Assembly (NCBI GenBank): GCA_026393475.1
Contig: JAPLAA010000012.1
Location: 1 to 56,276 of the forward strand
DNA from: Actinomycetota bacterium
GTDB lineage: Bacteria; Actinomycetota; Acidimicrobiia; Acidimicrobiales; Ilumatobacteraceae
DNA length: 56,276 nt
Direction: 5' to 3'
Of the stretch, positions 9,191-18,563 are shown one piece after another (position 1 is the first letter of the stretch; each line of letters opens with the position of its first letter). The translations under genes were made by a program, and so were the position numbers. A model generated the notes under the pieces. That model had not been told where the DNA came from. It saw only the letters and a list, made by a program, of their open reading frames with translations, and searched no databases.

Positions 9191-9198
9191 GACTCAAG
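9178..9198. promoter_or_regulatory. HAIR operator (HspR binding site) of the dnaK operon
   Basis: GTTGAGT-N7-ACTCAAG matches 13 of 14 defined bases of the HAIR consensus CTTGAGT-N7-ACTCAAG, which HspR binds in Actinobacteria. The hspR gene is the last gene of the operon, so the loop is autoregulatory, with DnaK as the known co-repressor. The spacer contains the first ATG of the divergent phosphotransferase gene. Confidence 0.85.
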
Positions 9199-9214
9199 TT
9201 TTCTGCTCGATCGG

Positions 9215-9243
9215 TTGAGGATGCGCGGCGCGCTCCCTAAGCT
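9215..9243 (+). promoter_or_regulatory. Promoter of the dnaK operon
   Basis: TTGAGG, 17 nt, then TAAGCT: a good housekeeping -35/-10 pair (TANNNT), 17 bp after the HAIR element. It gives a leader of about 95 nt ending in AGGAG before the dnaK ATG. Confidence 0.55.
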
Positions 9244-9344
9244 TGCACCAGATCCGCTCAGCATCACCGGCGAGATATCCCCGTTCCCTCTCCCCCCCTC
9301 ACCACCTCACCCACCCCTCACCACCAACGTTCAGGAGCATCACC

Positions 9345-11198
<1,854 letters not shown>

Positions 11199-11208
11199 CC
11201 CGACCGTC

Positions 11209-11772
11209 ATGACCGATCCATCCCACGACCAGACCGGCGCCGGTTCGCCGGACCAGGTCCCCGACGACATCAGCTCGTTGGACGACCTGGCACCGGCCGG
11301 TGCCGACACCACCGCCGACGCCGCCGCGGTGGCCGAGGCAGAGGCCGTCTTCGAACACGACGTCGAGACCCTGCTGGCCGAGCGCGACCAGTTCAAGGAC
11401 ATCGCGCTCCGCCTGCAGGCCGACTTCGAGAACTACCGCAAGCGCGTCGCCACCCAGCAGGCCGACGAGATCGACCGGGCCACCGGCAAGATCGCCGACT
11501 CCCTGCTGCCCGTGCTCGACGCGTGCGAGGCCGCCTTCACCCACCGGGTCGAGGGCGTGGAGAGCATCTGGTCCGCGCTCATCGGCGCGCTCCAGAAGCA
11601 GGGTCTCCAGGCGCTCGATCTCGCGGGCCAGGTGTTCGACCCGGCCTTCGCCGAGGCCGTCATGCACGAGCCGGGCGACGGTGGCGAACCCGTCGTCGCC
11701 GAGGTGCTGCGCACCGGTTACACGTGGAAGGGCAAGGTGCTGCGCCCCGCGATGGTGAAGGTGCGGGGCTGA
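11209..11772 (+). CDS. grpE: GrpE nucleotide-exchange factor
   Basis: Cofactor of 187 aa that releases ADP from DnaK. It has an acidic, disordered first 45 residues, then a long coiled coil beginning LLAERDQFKDIALRLQADFENY-(RKR). The C-terminal beta domain GQVFDPAFAEAVMHEP and VLRTGYTWKGKVLRPA-MVKV follows, both diagnostic of GrpE. It lies 10 nt after dnaK and one base before dnaJ in the heat-shock operon. Confidence 0.97.
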   Translation: MTDPSHDQTGAGSPDQVPDDISSLDDLAPAGADTTADAAAVAEAEAVFEHDVETLLAERDQFKDIALRLQADFENYRKRVATQQADEIDRATGKIADSLLPVLDACEAAFTHRVEGVESIWSALIGALQKQGLQALDLAGQVFDPAFAEAVMHEPGDGGEPVVAEVLRTGYTWKGKVLRPAMVKVRG

Positions 11773-11773
11773 C

Positions 11774-12940
11774 ATGGCTGCGCAGCGCGAGTGGTTCGAG
11801 AAGGACTACTACAAGCTCCTCGGTGTGCCGGAGACGGCCACCGCCAAGGAGATCACCAAGGCGTACCGCAAGCTCGCGCGCGACAGCCATCCCGACACCC
11901 ATCCCGGTGACGACGCCGCGGAGGACCGCTTCAAGGAGGTCAGCGCCGCGTACGACGTGCTCGGCGACGAGACCAAGCGCAAGGAGTACGACGAGGTCCG
12001 TCGGCTCGGCCCCATGTCGGGGTACGCCCCTGGCGGGTCGGGCGGCGGCCCCGGCGGTCCCGGCGGCAACAGCTTCAATGTCGGCTCCGACGGCCTCGGC
12101 GACATGCTCGGGCAGATGTTCGGCCGCGGTCGTCGCGGTGGCGGCGCCGGCGCGGGCGGCGGTCCCCAGCGCGGGGCCGACGTCGAGGCCACGCTCACCC
12201 TCGACTTCGCCGATGCCGTGCGCGGCCTCACCACCACGCTCTACCTCACCGCCGACGCACAGTGCGGCACGTGTTCGGGGTCGGGCGCGAAGCCCGGCAC
12301 GTCGCCGAAGGTGTGCTCGCGCTGCGGTGGGCGCGGGGTCATCGACGACAACCAGGGGTTCTTCTCCTTCTCGTCGCCGTGCCCGGCGTGTGCCGGACGT
12401 GGGGTCACCATCGAGCAGCCGTGCCCCACGTGTCGCGGCACCGGCGTCGAGAAGCGCCAGCGCGAAGTGCAGGCGCGCATCCCGGCCGGCGTCGCCGACG
12501 GCCAGAAGATCCGGCTCAAGGGGCGTGGTGCGCCCGGCCGCAACGGTGGGCCGGCGGGCGACCTCATCGTCGAATGCCACGTGGTGGGCCACGCCCGCTT
12601 CGGGCGCGACGGCGACAACCTCACCGTGCGCGTGCCCGTGCGGTTCGACCAAGCAGCGCTCGGCGGCGACATCGACGTCCCCACGCTCGACGGCACCACC
12701 GTGAAGCTGCGGCTCAAGCCCGGCACGCCGTCGGGTTCAAGGCACCGGGTGCGCGGCAAGGGCGTCGTCACCGCCAAGCACGAGGGCGACCTGATCGTCA
12801 CCGTCGACGTGCAGGTGCCCACTCATCTCACCCCCGAACAGCGAGCGGCCGTCGAGGCCTTCGCAGCTGCCAGTAGGGTCGCCACCGGTGGCGCCGATGC
12901 TGCCGGCGCACCCGGGCACTCCAGTGGAGAAAGGGTCTGA
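11774..12940 (+). CDS. dnaJ: Chaperone DnaJ (type I Hsp40)
   Basis: Hsp40 of 388 aa that delivers clients to DnaK and stimulates its ATPase. The J domain carries the HPD triad in ARDSHPDTHPGD (about residue 37). Next come a Gly-rich linker (residues ~80-130) and four zinc-finger repeats (CGTCSGSG, CSRCGGRG, CPACAGRG, CPTCRGTG). The two substrate-binding beta domains close it. All type I parts are present. Between grpE and hspR, so heat-shock regulated. Confidence 0.97.
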   Translation: MAAQREWFEKDYYKLLGVPETATAKEITKAYRKLARDSHPDTHPGDDAAEDRFKEVSAAYDVLGDETKRKEYDEVRRLGPMSGYAPGGSGGGPGGPGGNSFNVGSDGLGDMLGQMFGRGRRGGGAGAGGGPQRGADVEATLTLDFADAVRGLTTTLYLTADAQCGTCSGSGAKPGTSPKVCSRCGGRGVIDDNQGFFSFSSPCPACAGRGVTIEQPCPTCRGTGVEKRQREVQARIPAGVADGQKIRLKGRGAPGRNGGPAGDLIVECHVVGHARFGRDGDNLTVRVPVRFDQAALGGDIDVPTLDGTTVKLRLKPGTPSGSRHRVRGKGVVTAKHEGDLIVTVDVQVPTHLTPEQRAAVEAFAAASRVATGGADAAGAPGHSSGERV

Positions 12941-12942
12941 TC

Positions 12943-13332
12943 ATGCGTTCACGCAGTCACGCCGTCTACGTCATCTCGGTCGCAGCCGAGCTCGCGGGCA
13001 TGCACCCGCAGACGCTGCGCATCTACGAGCGTCGCGGGCTGGTCGCGCCGGCGCGCACCCAGGGCGGCAACCGTCGCTACAGCGACCTCGACATCGATCG
13101 TCTCCGCCGCATCCAGGATCTCGCGGCCGACGGCATGAACCTCGAGGGCATCCGTCGGGTGATGGAGCTCGAGGCCGAGGTCGAACGGCTCCGGGTCGAG
13201 AACGCCGAGCTCCGCGAGCGCATGTCGATCGTCGAGGCCGACGCGTCGCGCCGGGCGCCTCGTCGCGACCTGGTGCCGTTGCGCCAGACGGTCGCGATCT
13301 TCGGCGGCCCCCGCCTCGGCGAGCGCCGCTGA
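12943..13332 (+). CDS. hspR: Heat-shock repressor HspR (MerR family)
   Basis: DNA-binding repressor of 129 aa. The MerR-type winged helix reads YVISVAAELAGMHPQTLRIY then ERRGLVAPART and GGNRRYSDLDIDRLRRIQ. A short coiled coil (EAEVERLRVENAELRERM) follows. Its place as last gene after dnaJ is the classic actinobacterial order, and the HAIR element upstream of dnaK is its expected site. Two bases separate it from dnaJ. Confidence 0.95.
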   Translation: MRSRSHAVYVISVAAELAGMHPQTLRIYERRGLVAPARTQGGNRRYSDLDIDRLRRIQDLAADGMNLEGIRRVMELEAEVERLRVENAELRERMSIVEADASRRAPRRDLVPLRQTVAIFGGPRLGERR

Positions 13333-13359
13333 CCCACGTCCCGGGGCGCGTGCGGCCCG

Positions 13360-14223
13360 TCAGGTCCGCGATGCGAGCCAGGCCTCGTGGGTGGTGTGCA
13401 CCCGCTGCCACAGTCGGGCGCGGGCGTCGTCGTCCACGTCGTCGAGGGTGAGGCCGAAGATGTCCGCGAGGGCGTCGAACCACTCCGCCTGCGTCTCGAG
13501 CGTGCGCACCTCTGTCGCCGTTTCCGCCACCCGGCTCAGCACCTGACCGCGAACGATGTCGGCCCCGTCGGCGTCACGTCTCTGGACGGTGAGGGTCTTC
13601 ACGAACACCGACTCGGGCGAGGTCGACAGCACCACGTTGCGCGCGGCGAAGCGATCGATCGTCGTCCGTTCGCGCTCGAACACCATGCCGGTGAACGACC
13701 CGAGCTCGTGATGGCGGAGTTCCCAGTCGCCCACGCTGCCCGACGGCGGCCCGAGGCCGAACTCGAACGGCCCGTCGCGGTAGGTGCCGGCGACGAGCGG
13801 GAGCGGAGCGTGGATCGCGTCGCCGAGGCCGGCATCGGCGTACCAGGTGCCGTCGGGGCTGGCGTCGTCCGGCAGGCCGTGCACGAGCAGCACGAGGTGG
13901 TTGTCGATCGACTCGGGCGACGGTCCGTCGGGGCCGAACACGCCGCCCACGTGGAGCGTGACGTCGTAGCCGAGCGCACGCAGCAGCACGCTGAAGGCGC
14001 CGTTCACGTGGAAGCAGTAGCCGCCGCGGCCGCGATGAGCGATCCGTTGCACCGATTCGGCACGGTCGACGCTCCAGCGGTCCCCGAGGTGGATCCACGT
14101 GGTCTCGTACGGGATGCGCTCGAGCTGGGCGCGATGGAGTCGGGCGAGCGCGGCGACCGAGGGCGGTTCGGCCTCGATGCCCAGCCGCCGGACGTACGCC
14201 TGCAGATCGTCGTCGAGTTGCAT
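13360..14223 (-). CDS. Arylamine N-acetyltransferase (NAT)
   Basis: Acetyl-CoA-dependent transferase of 287 aa, the normal NAT length. The catalytic triad is visible: Cys in RGRGGYCFHVNGAF, His in DNHLVLLVHG, and Asp in WYADAGLGDAIHAP. The second residue after the Cys is usually E-N; here it is H-V-N, a small variation. NATs acetylate arylamines and hydrazines; in Actinobacteria some act in sterol breakdown or in secondary metabolism. No partner genes nearby suggest which. AAGACT 6 nt upstream is a weak -10. Confidence 0.9.
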   Translation of the reverse strand: MQLDDDLQAYVRRLGIEAEPPSVAALARLHRAQLERIPYETTWIHLGDRWSVDRAESVQRIAHRGRGGYCFHVNGAFSVLLRALGYDVTLHVGGVFGPDGPSPESIDNHLVLLVHGLPDDASPDGTWYADAGLGDAIHAPLPLVAGTYRDGPFEFGLGPPSGSVGDWELRHHELGSFTGMVFERERTTIDRFAARNVVLSTSPESVFVKTLTVQRRDADGADIVRGQVLSRVAETATEVRTLETQAEWFDALADIFGLTLDDVDDDARARLWQRVHTTHEAWLASRT

Positions 14224-14265
14224 CGGGTCAGTCTTGCCGAGGGCTGAGGCGCCGGGTCGTTGGAT

Positions 14266-15333
14266 TCAGCTCAGGCGTTCGCCGGCCGCGGTGACGACCG
14301 AGTGGTAGCGGGGCCAGCACGCCTGCAGCCAGGCCGGGTCGTCGTCGAGGAACGCTGCGCGCACCTGATCGCGAACTGCGACTGCGTCGGGGGCGGACGG
14401 GTCGCCGTGGGCGTGGAGCACCGCGTCGGCGCGCAGCGACTGGAGGACGGTGATGCCGTCGACGGTGCCGTACTCGACGCAGATGCCGGTGATCTCGGTG
14501 CTCGGTGCGAAGGCGTCGGCGGCCGCGAGCCAGTCGCCGGCCACGACGGCCGACACGCTCTCGCCGTCGTCGAGTGAGGTGACGTCGTTCCACCACGCGA
14601 CCTGGCGGTCGTAGGCGGCGTCGCCGGGCCGGTTGCTGCTGAGCAGCGAGCCGTGACCCCACGGGCCGAGGCCGGTGTGGAGGTCGATGATCGCGGCGCG
14701 GCGCACACCGGCCAGGCGCCGGGCGATGAAGTCGCGCAGCCAGCGGTGCGACCACGTGGGACCGGCGCCGCCGTAGAAGACGCCGGTGGGGTGCTGGAAC
14801 TGGCCGCCCTGGATGATCTGCTGCAGCCGCTCCATGCCGAGCTCCTCGAGCTTGCCCATCAGGCCGAGCAGGGTGCGCTCCTGCTCGTCCGCAGTCCACG
14901 ACGAGGGCACGAGCAGGTCGGCGAGTGCGGCGTAGTCGTCGTTGGTCGGCACCGGCTGCGACCAGTCGACGAAGTTGCGGTTGAGGTCGACGTTGTCCTC
15001 GTTCACGCGCCGGACCCACGAGAAGCCGTACGGGTTGAGGGCGTGCACGAACACGAGCGTCGGCCCACCGGTGCGATCGCGGTCGAGCGTCTCGAGGTGA
15101 TGGCGTTGCAGCGCGGAGCCGAGGTAGCCCTCCACCCCGTGCGTGCCCGACACGATCAGCACGATGTCCTCAGCATCTGCCGGACCGACCTCGGCGACGT
15201 CGACGAACAGTTCCTCGCCCTGCACCCCGCGCAACGGGTGCGGGAACGCCTCGAGCCGTGCGCCGGCCGCAGCGGCCGCGTCGAGGAACGCGGCACGGGC
15301 ATCGAGAGAGGAGGTGGAGAGTGGAGCGATCAC
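14266..15333 (-). CDS. DUF2817 protein (M14 carboxypeptidase-like)
   Basis: 355-aa member of the DUF2817/AstE-like branch of zinc carboxypeptidase folds. Zinc-ligand style residues: SGTHGVEGYLGS (H-x-x-E, about residue 64), then FVHALNPYGFSWVRRVNEDN, VDLNRNFVDW, and AAIIDLHTGLGPWGHGS (His ligand). The E in GICVEYGTVDG would be the general base. It is likely an amidase or peptidase with unknown substrate. Start: GTG (VIAPLSTSS), chosen because TACGGT lies 8 nt upstream. Divergent from the PPOX flavoprotein. Confidence 0.8.
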   Translation of the reverse strand: MIAPLSTSSLDARAAFLDAAAAAGARLEAFPHPLRGVQGEELFVDVAEVGPADAEDIVLIVSGTHGVEGYLGSALQRHHLETLDRDRTGGPTLVFVHALNPYGFSWVRRVNEDNVDLNRNFVDWSQPVPTNDDYAALADLLVPSSWTADEQERTLLGLMGKLEELGMERLQQIIQGGQFQHPTGVFYGGAGPTWSHRWLRDFIARRLAGVRRAAIIDLHTGLGPWGHGSLLSSNRPGDAAYDRQVAWWNDVTSLDDGESVSAVVAGDWLAAADAFAPSTEITGICVEYGTVDGITVLQSLRADAVLHAHGDPSAPDAVAVRDQVRAAFLDDDPAWLQACWPRYHSVVTAAGERLS

Positions 15334-15341
15334 GAGCGACG

Positions 15342-15347
15342 ACCGTA
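15342..15347 (-). promoter_or_regulatory. Leaderless -10 box of the DUF2817 gene
   Basis: TACGGT, 8 nt before the GTG start; it decides the start codon in an otherwise long open frame. Confidence 0.4.
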
Positions 15348-15430
15348 GTCCCGACGACGAAGCAGGCCCTGACGAACGTTTCGCCACTCGACCGGCCGCT
15401 CGGTCACCGAGATCGTGGCAGGCTTCTGGC

Positions 15431-16066
15431 ATGTCGCCAGCGCAACACTCCGGCCCGCACACCGTGACGACCGATGCCGAACTGGAGGCACTGATCGGCG
15501 CACCTGACGAGCGGGTCAAGATGAAGCTCCTCACCGAGGTCGACGACACGGCCCGAGCGTTCATCGAGCGCGCTCCGTTCGTGGTGGTCGCCACGAGTGA
15601 TGCCGACGGCCGGCTCGACGCGTCTCCCAAGGGAGACCCGCCCGGATTCGTCCACGTGATCGACTCCAAGACGCTCGCCATCCCCGAACGGAAGGGGAAC
15701 GCGCTCGGCTTCGGGCCCCGGAACGTGCTGGCCACCGGCCGCATCGGTCTGATCTTCATGGTCCCGGGACAGCGCGAGACCTACCGGGTCAACGGATCTG
15801 CCCACCTCTCACGCGATCCGGAGCTCCTCGATCGGCTCGCGATGTCGGGCAAGCCTGCCCTGATGGCGACCGTGGTCGACGTGGAGGAGGCGTTCTTCCA
15901 CTGCGGCAAGGCGATGATCCGCGCCAAGCTGTGGGACTCGCCCGATGACGCCGAGGCCGACCGCCGCCCCATCGCCGAGCAGTTCGGCGCACTCCTGGGC
16001 GACGAGAAGCTCGTGGACGTGATCGCGGCCGATCTCGAGCAGAACTACCGCGACGGCCTCTACTGA
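15431..16066 (+). CDS. PPOX-class FMN-dependent flavoprotein (MSMEG_1061-like)
   Basis: Pyridoxamine-5'-phosphate-oxidase-fold protein of 211 aa. Seen: FVVVATSDADGRLDASPKGD, KTLAIPERKGNALGFGPRNV, and GLIFMVPGQRETYRVNGSA, the split-barrel FMN-binding strands of this subgroup. The C-terminal EEAFFHCGKAMIRAKLW is shared by the MSMEG_1061 type. It probably uses FMN or F420 to reduce small molecules; no substrate is known. The ATG is preceded by CAGGCT at 7 nt, a weak leaderless -10. Single gene, divergent from DUF2817. Confidence 0.85.
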   Translation: MSPAQHSGPHTVTTDAELEALIGAPDERVKMKLLTEVDDTARAFIERAPFVVVATSDADGRLDASPKGDPPGFVHVIDSKTLAIPERKGNALGFGPRNVLATGRIGLIFMVPGQRETYRVNGSAHLSRDPELLDRLAMSGKPALMATVVDVEEAFFHCGKAMIRAKLWDSPDDAEADRRPIAEQFGALLGDEKLVDVIAADLEQNYRDGLY

Positions 16067-16125
16067 CCTGCCGTCCGACGCGCTTGCCGTCTCCCTCCCG
16101 CTGATCGCCGCGGCGTCGATGCCGG

Positions 16126-16728
16126 CTAGCTCGACTGCGAGGGAGCGGCCGCGACTGCTCGGCGCATCGCGTTGGCTGATGTCGGTCGGAAGCGACCCTG
16201 TGCGTGCCGGGCGATGGGCATGCCCGGCCAGCTGAACCATCGTCCCGGCCGCGACATCGCGAAGAGCGAGTAGGTGACAGTGTCATCGGGGTCGTGTCGG
16301 ACGAGGAACAGTTCCTCGCCGCGTTCGGCGTGGCCCTGGATCGTTCCGTAGACGAAGCCGAAGCGGGTCGGTTCGTCGATCACCTGGAGGATCCGGCAGC
16401 CGTATCCCCACCAGGTTCCCAGCACCTGGGCTGCGTAGGCGACCACGGCATCCTTCTCGATCGGCACCGGGTCGTCGGCGAGGACGAGCCAGTCGCGGTC
16501 GAACTGCTGCCAACCTCTGAGCGCATCCCGGGCAGCGGCGAAGTCGTCGTGGCCGTTTCCGACTTCGGCTTCGAACCGGTCGACGAACCAGCCGCGGAGG
16601 TCGCGAGGGAGTTCGCGTTCGTCGTCGACACGTTCGAGCAGGCCGGCCTCGTAGCTGAGAGGGAGCGGGTCGAGTCGGCGTGCCAGGCGCGCGATGTCGT
16701 CAGGCGTGGGTTTGGTGAGCCACATCAT
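16126..16728 (-). CDS. DUF1990 family protein
   Basis: 200-aa protein with the DUF1990 core: VVAYAAQVLGTWWGYGCRIL, then FVYGTIQGHAERGEELFLV and GRWFSWPGMPIARHAQ. Function unknown; the fold is thought to be a ligand-binding barrel. It overlaps the upstream YndJ-like membrane gene by 29 nt and is co-transcribed. YndJ-like and DUF1990 domains recur together in other bacteria, suggesting a joint role at the membrane. Complete at both ends. Confidence 0.85.
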   Translation of the reverse strand: MMWLTKPTPDDIARLARRLDPLPLSYEAGLLERVDDERELPRDLRGWFVDRFEAEVGNGHDDFAAARDALRGWQQFDRDWLVLADDPVPIEKDAVVAYAAQVLGTWWGYGCRILQVIDEPTRFGFVYGTIQGHAERGEELFLVRHDPDDTVTYSLFAMSRPGRWFSWPGMPIARHAQGRFRPTSANAMRRAVAAAPSQSS

Positions 16729-17608
16729 CGTGGTCCTCCTGTGTCGTGTCGTGGGTGGTCGGGGTGGCCGGCAGGCGATCGCGTACCGGTTCGGCTAGGA
16801 GCACGCCGGCGAGTCCGCACAGCACGAGGCCGAACGTCTGCAGTGCTGCGTGGTACCGCAGCATGGTCTCGAACGTCGTCACGACGGGCCGAGGCAGGAA
16901 CGGTCCGAGCGCCCAGCCCAGCGCGAGCGCCATCGGGAGGATCCAGGCGATGGCGGCGACCGACAGCAGGAGCCGTGCCCGGCCCTGGAGTTCGTCGCGA
17001 ATCCAGGCGACGACGATCGCTGCCCACATCGCGAGTGCGATGGTGATGGTGGTCGCGCCGGCGACTTCGAGTCGGTCGCTGAACGTGAGGCCAGCGGCGA
17101 CACCGAGCATGCCTGCCTGATGGAGCCAGATCGCGGCGAGCAGCGCGGTACGGGGTCGGCGCCGGTAGGTGAGCATCAACAAGGCGGTGAGCCCCAGTCC
17201 GGCGACATGGAAGTGCGCGACGGTGAGCAGGGTGATCGCTCGATCGAAGCCGAGCGGCTCGAGTCCCAGGCGGTGGGCGGTCAGCCACGCTCCGCCAGCG
17301 GCCATCCAGGCCCAGGTGGCGAGCGGGCTCCGCAGTGCCGCGTTCGGACTGCGCACCGGCGTCAACACGCCGATCGTGCGGAGTGCGTCCGCTGCGAGCG
17401 CCACGCCGAGACCGAGCCACGGCAACGTCATCGCTGCTGCGACGTGGCCGGCATCGATCGTGAACGACAGTGCCGCCAGCGCGCCCGTCACGTGCAACCC
17501 GACTCGCTGGCGCGGGGGTCCACCCAGGGCGCGGTGAGCGAGCGGGGCGATGATCACCAGTGCGGTGACGATGAGGGCGACGGCGCTCCAGAAGGTCTGC
17601 GTATCCAC
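16700..17608 (-). CDS. YndJ-like integral membrane protein
   Basis: 302-aa polytopic membrane protein with about eight hydrophobic segments; no soluble domain except a charged tail rich in H, T and D. The segment TVAHFHVAGLGLTALLMLTY, with paired histidines inside a helix, is characteristic of YndJ-like proteins. Role unknown. GTG start at the high end. The palindrome TGTGAGTA-AA-TACTCACA begins 6 nt upstream and is shared with the divergent MerR gene, so the pair is probably controlled by that regulator. Confidence 0.75.
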   Translation of the reverse strand: MDTQTFWSAVALIVTALVIIAPLAHRALGGPPRQRVGLHVTGALAALSFTIDAGHVAAAMTLPWLGLGVALAADALRTIGVLTPVRSPNAALRSPLATWAWMAAGGAWLTAHRLGLEPLGFDRAITLLTVAHFHVAGLGLTALLMLTYRRRPRTALLAAIWLHQAGMLGVAAGLTFSDRLEVAGATTITIALAMWAAIVVAWIRDELQGRARLLLSVAAIAWILPMALALGWALGPFLPRPVVTTFETMLRYHAALQTFGLVLCGLAGVLLAEPVRDRLPATPTTHDTTQEDHDDVAHQTHA

Positions 17609-17613
17609 AACTG

Positions 17614-17631
17614 TGTGAGTAAATACTCACA
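17614..17631. promoter_or_regulatory. Operator between YndJ/DUF1990 and merR genes
   Basis: Perfect inverted repeat TGTGAGTA-AA-TACTCACA. It is an AT-rich island in GC-rich DNA, 6 nt from one start codon and 26 nt from the other. It covers the likely promoter area of both divergent units and fits a MerR-family dimer. Confidence 0.7.
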
Positions 17632-17642
17632 TAATGAATGGT

Positions 17643-17648
17643 TAGAGT
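17643..17648 (+). promoter_or_regulatory. Leaderless -10 box of the MerR gene
   Basis: TAGAGT, 8 nt before the ATG. CATAAT (17630-17635), overlapping the palindrome, is a second -10 candidate. Confidence 0.35.
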
Positions 17649-17656
17649 CAAGCGCG

Positions 17657-18346
17657 ATGAAGTACACCGTCGATGAGCTCGCCCGAGCGGCGAAAACGAT
17701 GACCACCACCGTGCGCATGTACCAGAACAAGGGGCTCCTGCATCCCCCCGTCCGCCAGGGTCGCATCGGCATCTATGACGAGTCGCACCTCGCCCGGATC
17801 CGCCTCATCGCCGAGCTGCAGCGCCGGGGTCATTCGCTCGCGGGCATCGCCGAACTCATCGACAGCCACGAACGAGGAGAGCCCCTGACGGACCTGCTCG
17901 GTCTCAGCGCCCTCCGCCGACCCACCCCCGTCAGGATCCCGCTCGTCGAACTGATCGAGCGGCTTGGTGGCGTCGCCCTGTCACCCGACGACATGGTCAG
18001 AGCAGCGAAGGCCGGCCTCGTAGAGGTCGACGGGAGCGAGGTGGTGATCTCCGACCGTCGCTTCCTCGAGATCGGGAGCGCACTCGTCGAACTCGGCGTC
18101 CCTCCGACGGCCGTGCTCGACGAGTGGGAGTCGCTCAGCGAGGTGATGGCGGGAGTGTCCTCGCGTTTCGTCGGGCTCTTCGAAGCGCACCTGCTGCCCC
18201 ACCTCGACTCGGCGTCGCTCGCCGAGGTCGGCAGCACGGTCGACAAGCTCGCAGGCCTCGCGCGCGATGTCACGGTGACCGCCCTCGAGCGAGCGCTGCG
18301 GCGAGATGCCGAGCGCTTCGTGTCGGACGCCAACTCGCGCGCCTGA
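17657..18346 (+). CDS. MerR family transcriptional regulator
   Basis: 229-aa regulator. The N-terminal domain reads YTVDELARAAKTMTTTVRMY then QNKGLLHPPVRQGRIGIY and LARIRLIAELQRRGHSLAGI, a full MerR winged helix. The rest (from about residue 85) is a helical domain without the cysteines of metal-sensing MerR proteins, so an organic effector is more likely. It is divergent from the YndJ/DUF1990 pair with a perfect palindrome between them, its probable target. Confidence 0.85.
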   Translation: MKYTVDELARAAKTMTTTVRMYQNKGLLHPPVRQGRIGIYDESHLARIRLIAELQRRGHSLAGIAELIDSHERGEPLTDLLGLSALRRPTPVRIPLVELIERLGGVALSPDDMVRAAKAGLVEVDGSEVVISDRRFLEIGSALVELGVPPTAVLDEWESLSEVMAGVSSRFVGLFEAHLLPHLDSASLAEVGSTVDKLAGLARDVTVTALERALRRDAERFVSDANSRA

Positions 18347-18371
18347 GACGACCCGATGTCGAACGGCCAGC

Positions 18372-18473
18372 GGTGTGACACCCCGTCTCTAGGATCGTGT
18401 TGTCGGTCCGTGGGGTGTGGCCGGGCTTCGGTGTCACACCCGTTTTCTAGGATCGTGAGTAGTCGTTCCGTGT
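18372..18473 (+). repeat. Two tandem ~43-bp direct repeats upstream of the DUF222-HNH gene
   Basis: Copy 1 (18372-18413) and copy 2 (18430-18473) share GGTGT-ACACCC, a TCTAGGATCGTG core and a GTCGTTCCGTG-like end, with a few substitutions and one indel. Each holds a TAGGAT (TANNNT) -10 element and a short GTGTCACAC-like symmetry. They look like a duplicated promoter/operator, or a conserved flank that travels with this nuclease family. Confidence 0.6.
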
Positions 18474-18563
18474 TCCCCCGGGACGTGATCGGGGCCCTTC
18501 GGGTTCCCTCGTATCACTGTTGTCACCGCACCCTTCTTGGGCGCCGGGGGAAGGAGCATGTGT

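Noticed and set aside
18372..18473. CRISPR-like repeats
   Set aside because: Only two imperfect copies with a short gap and no cas genes.
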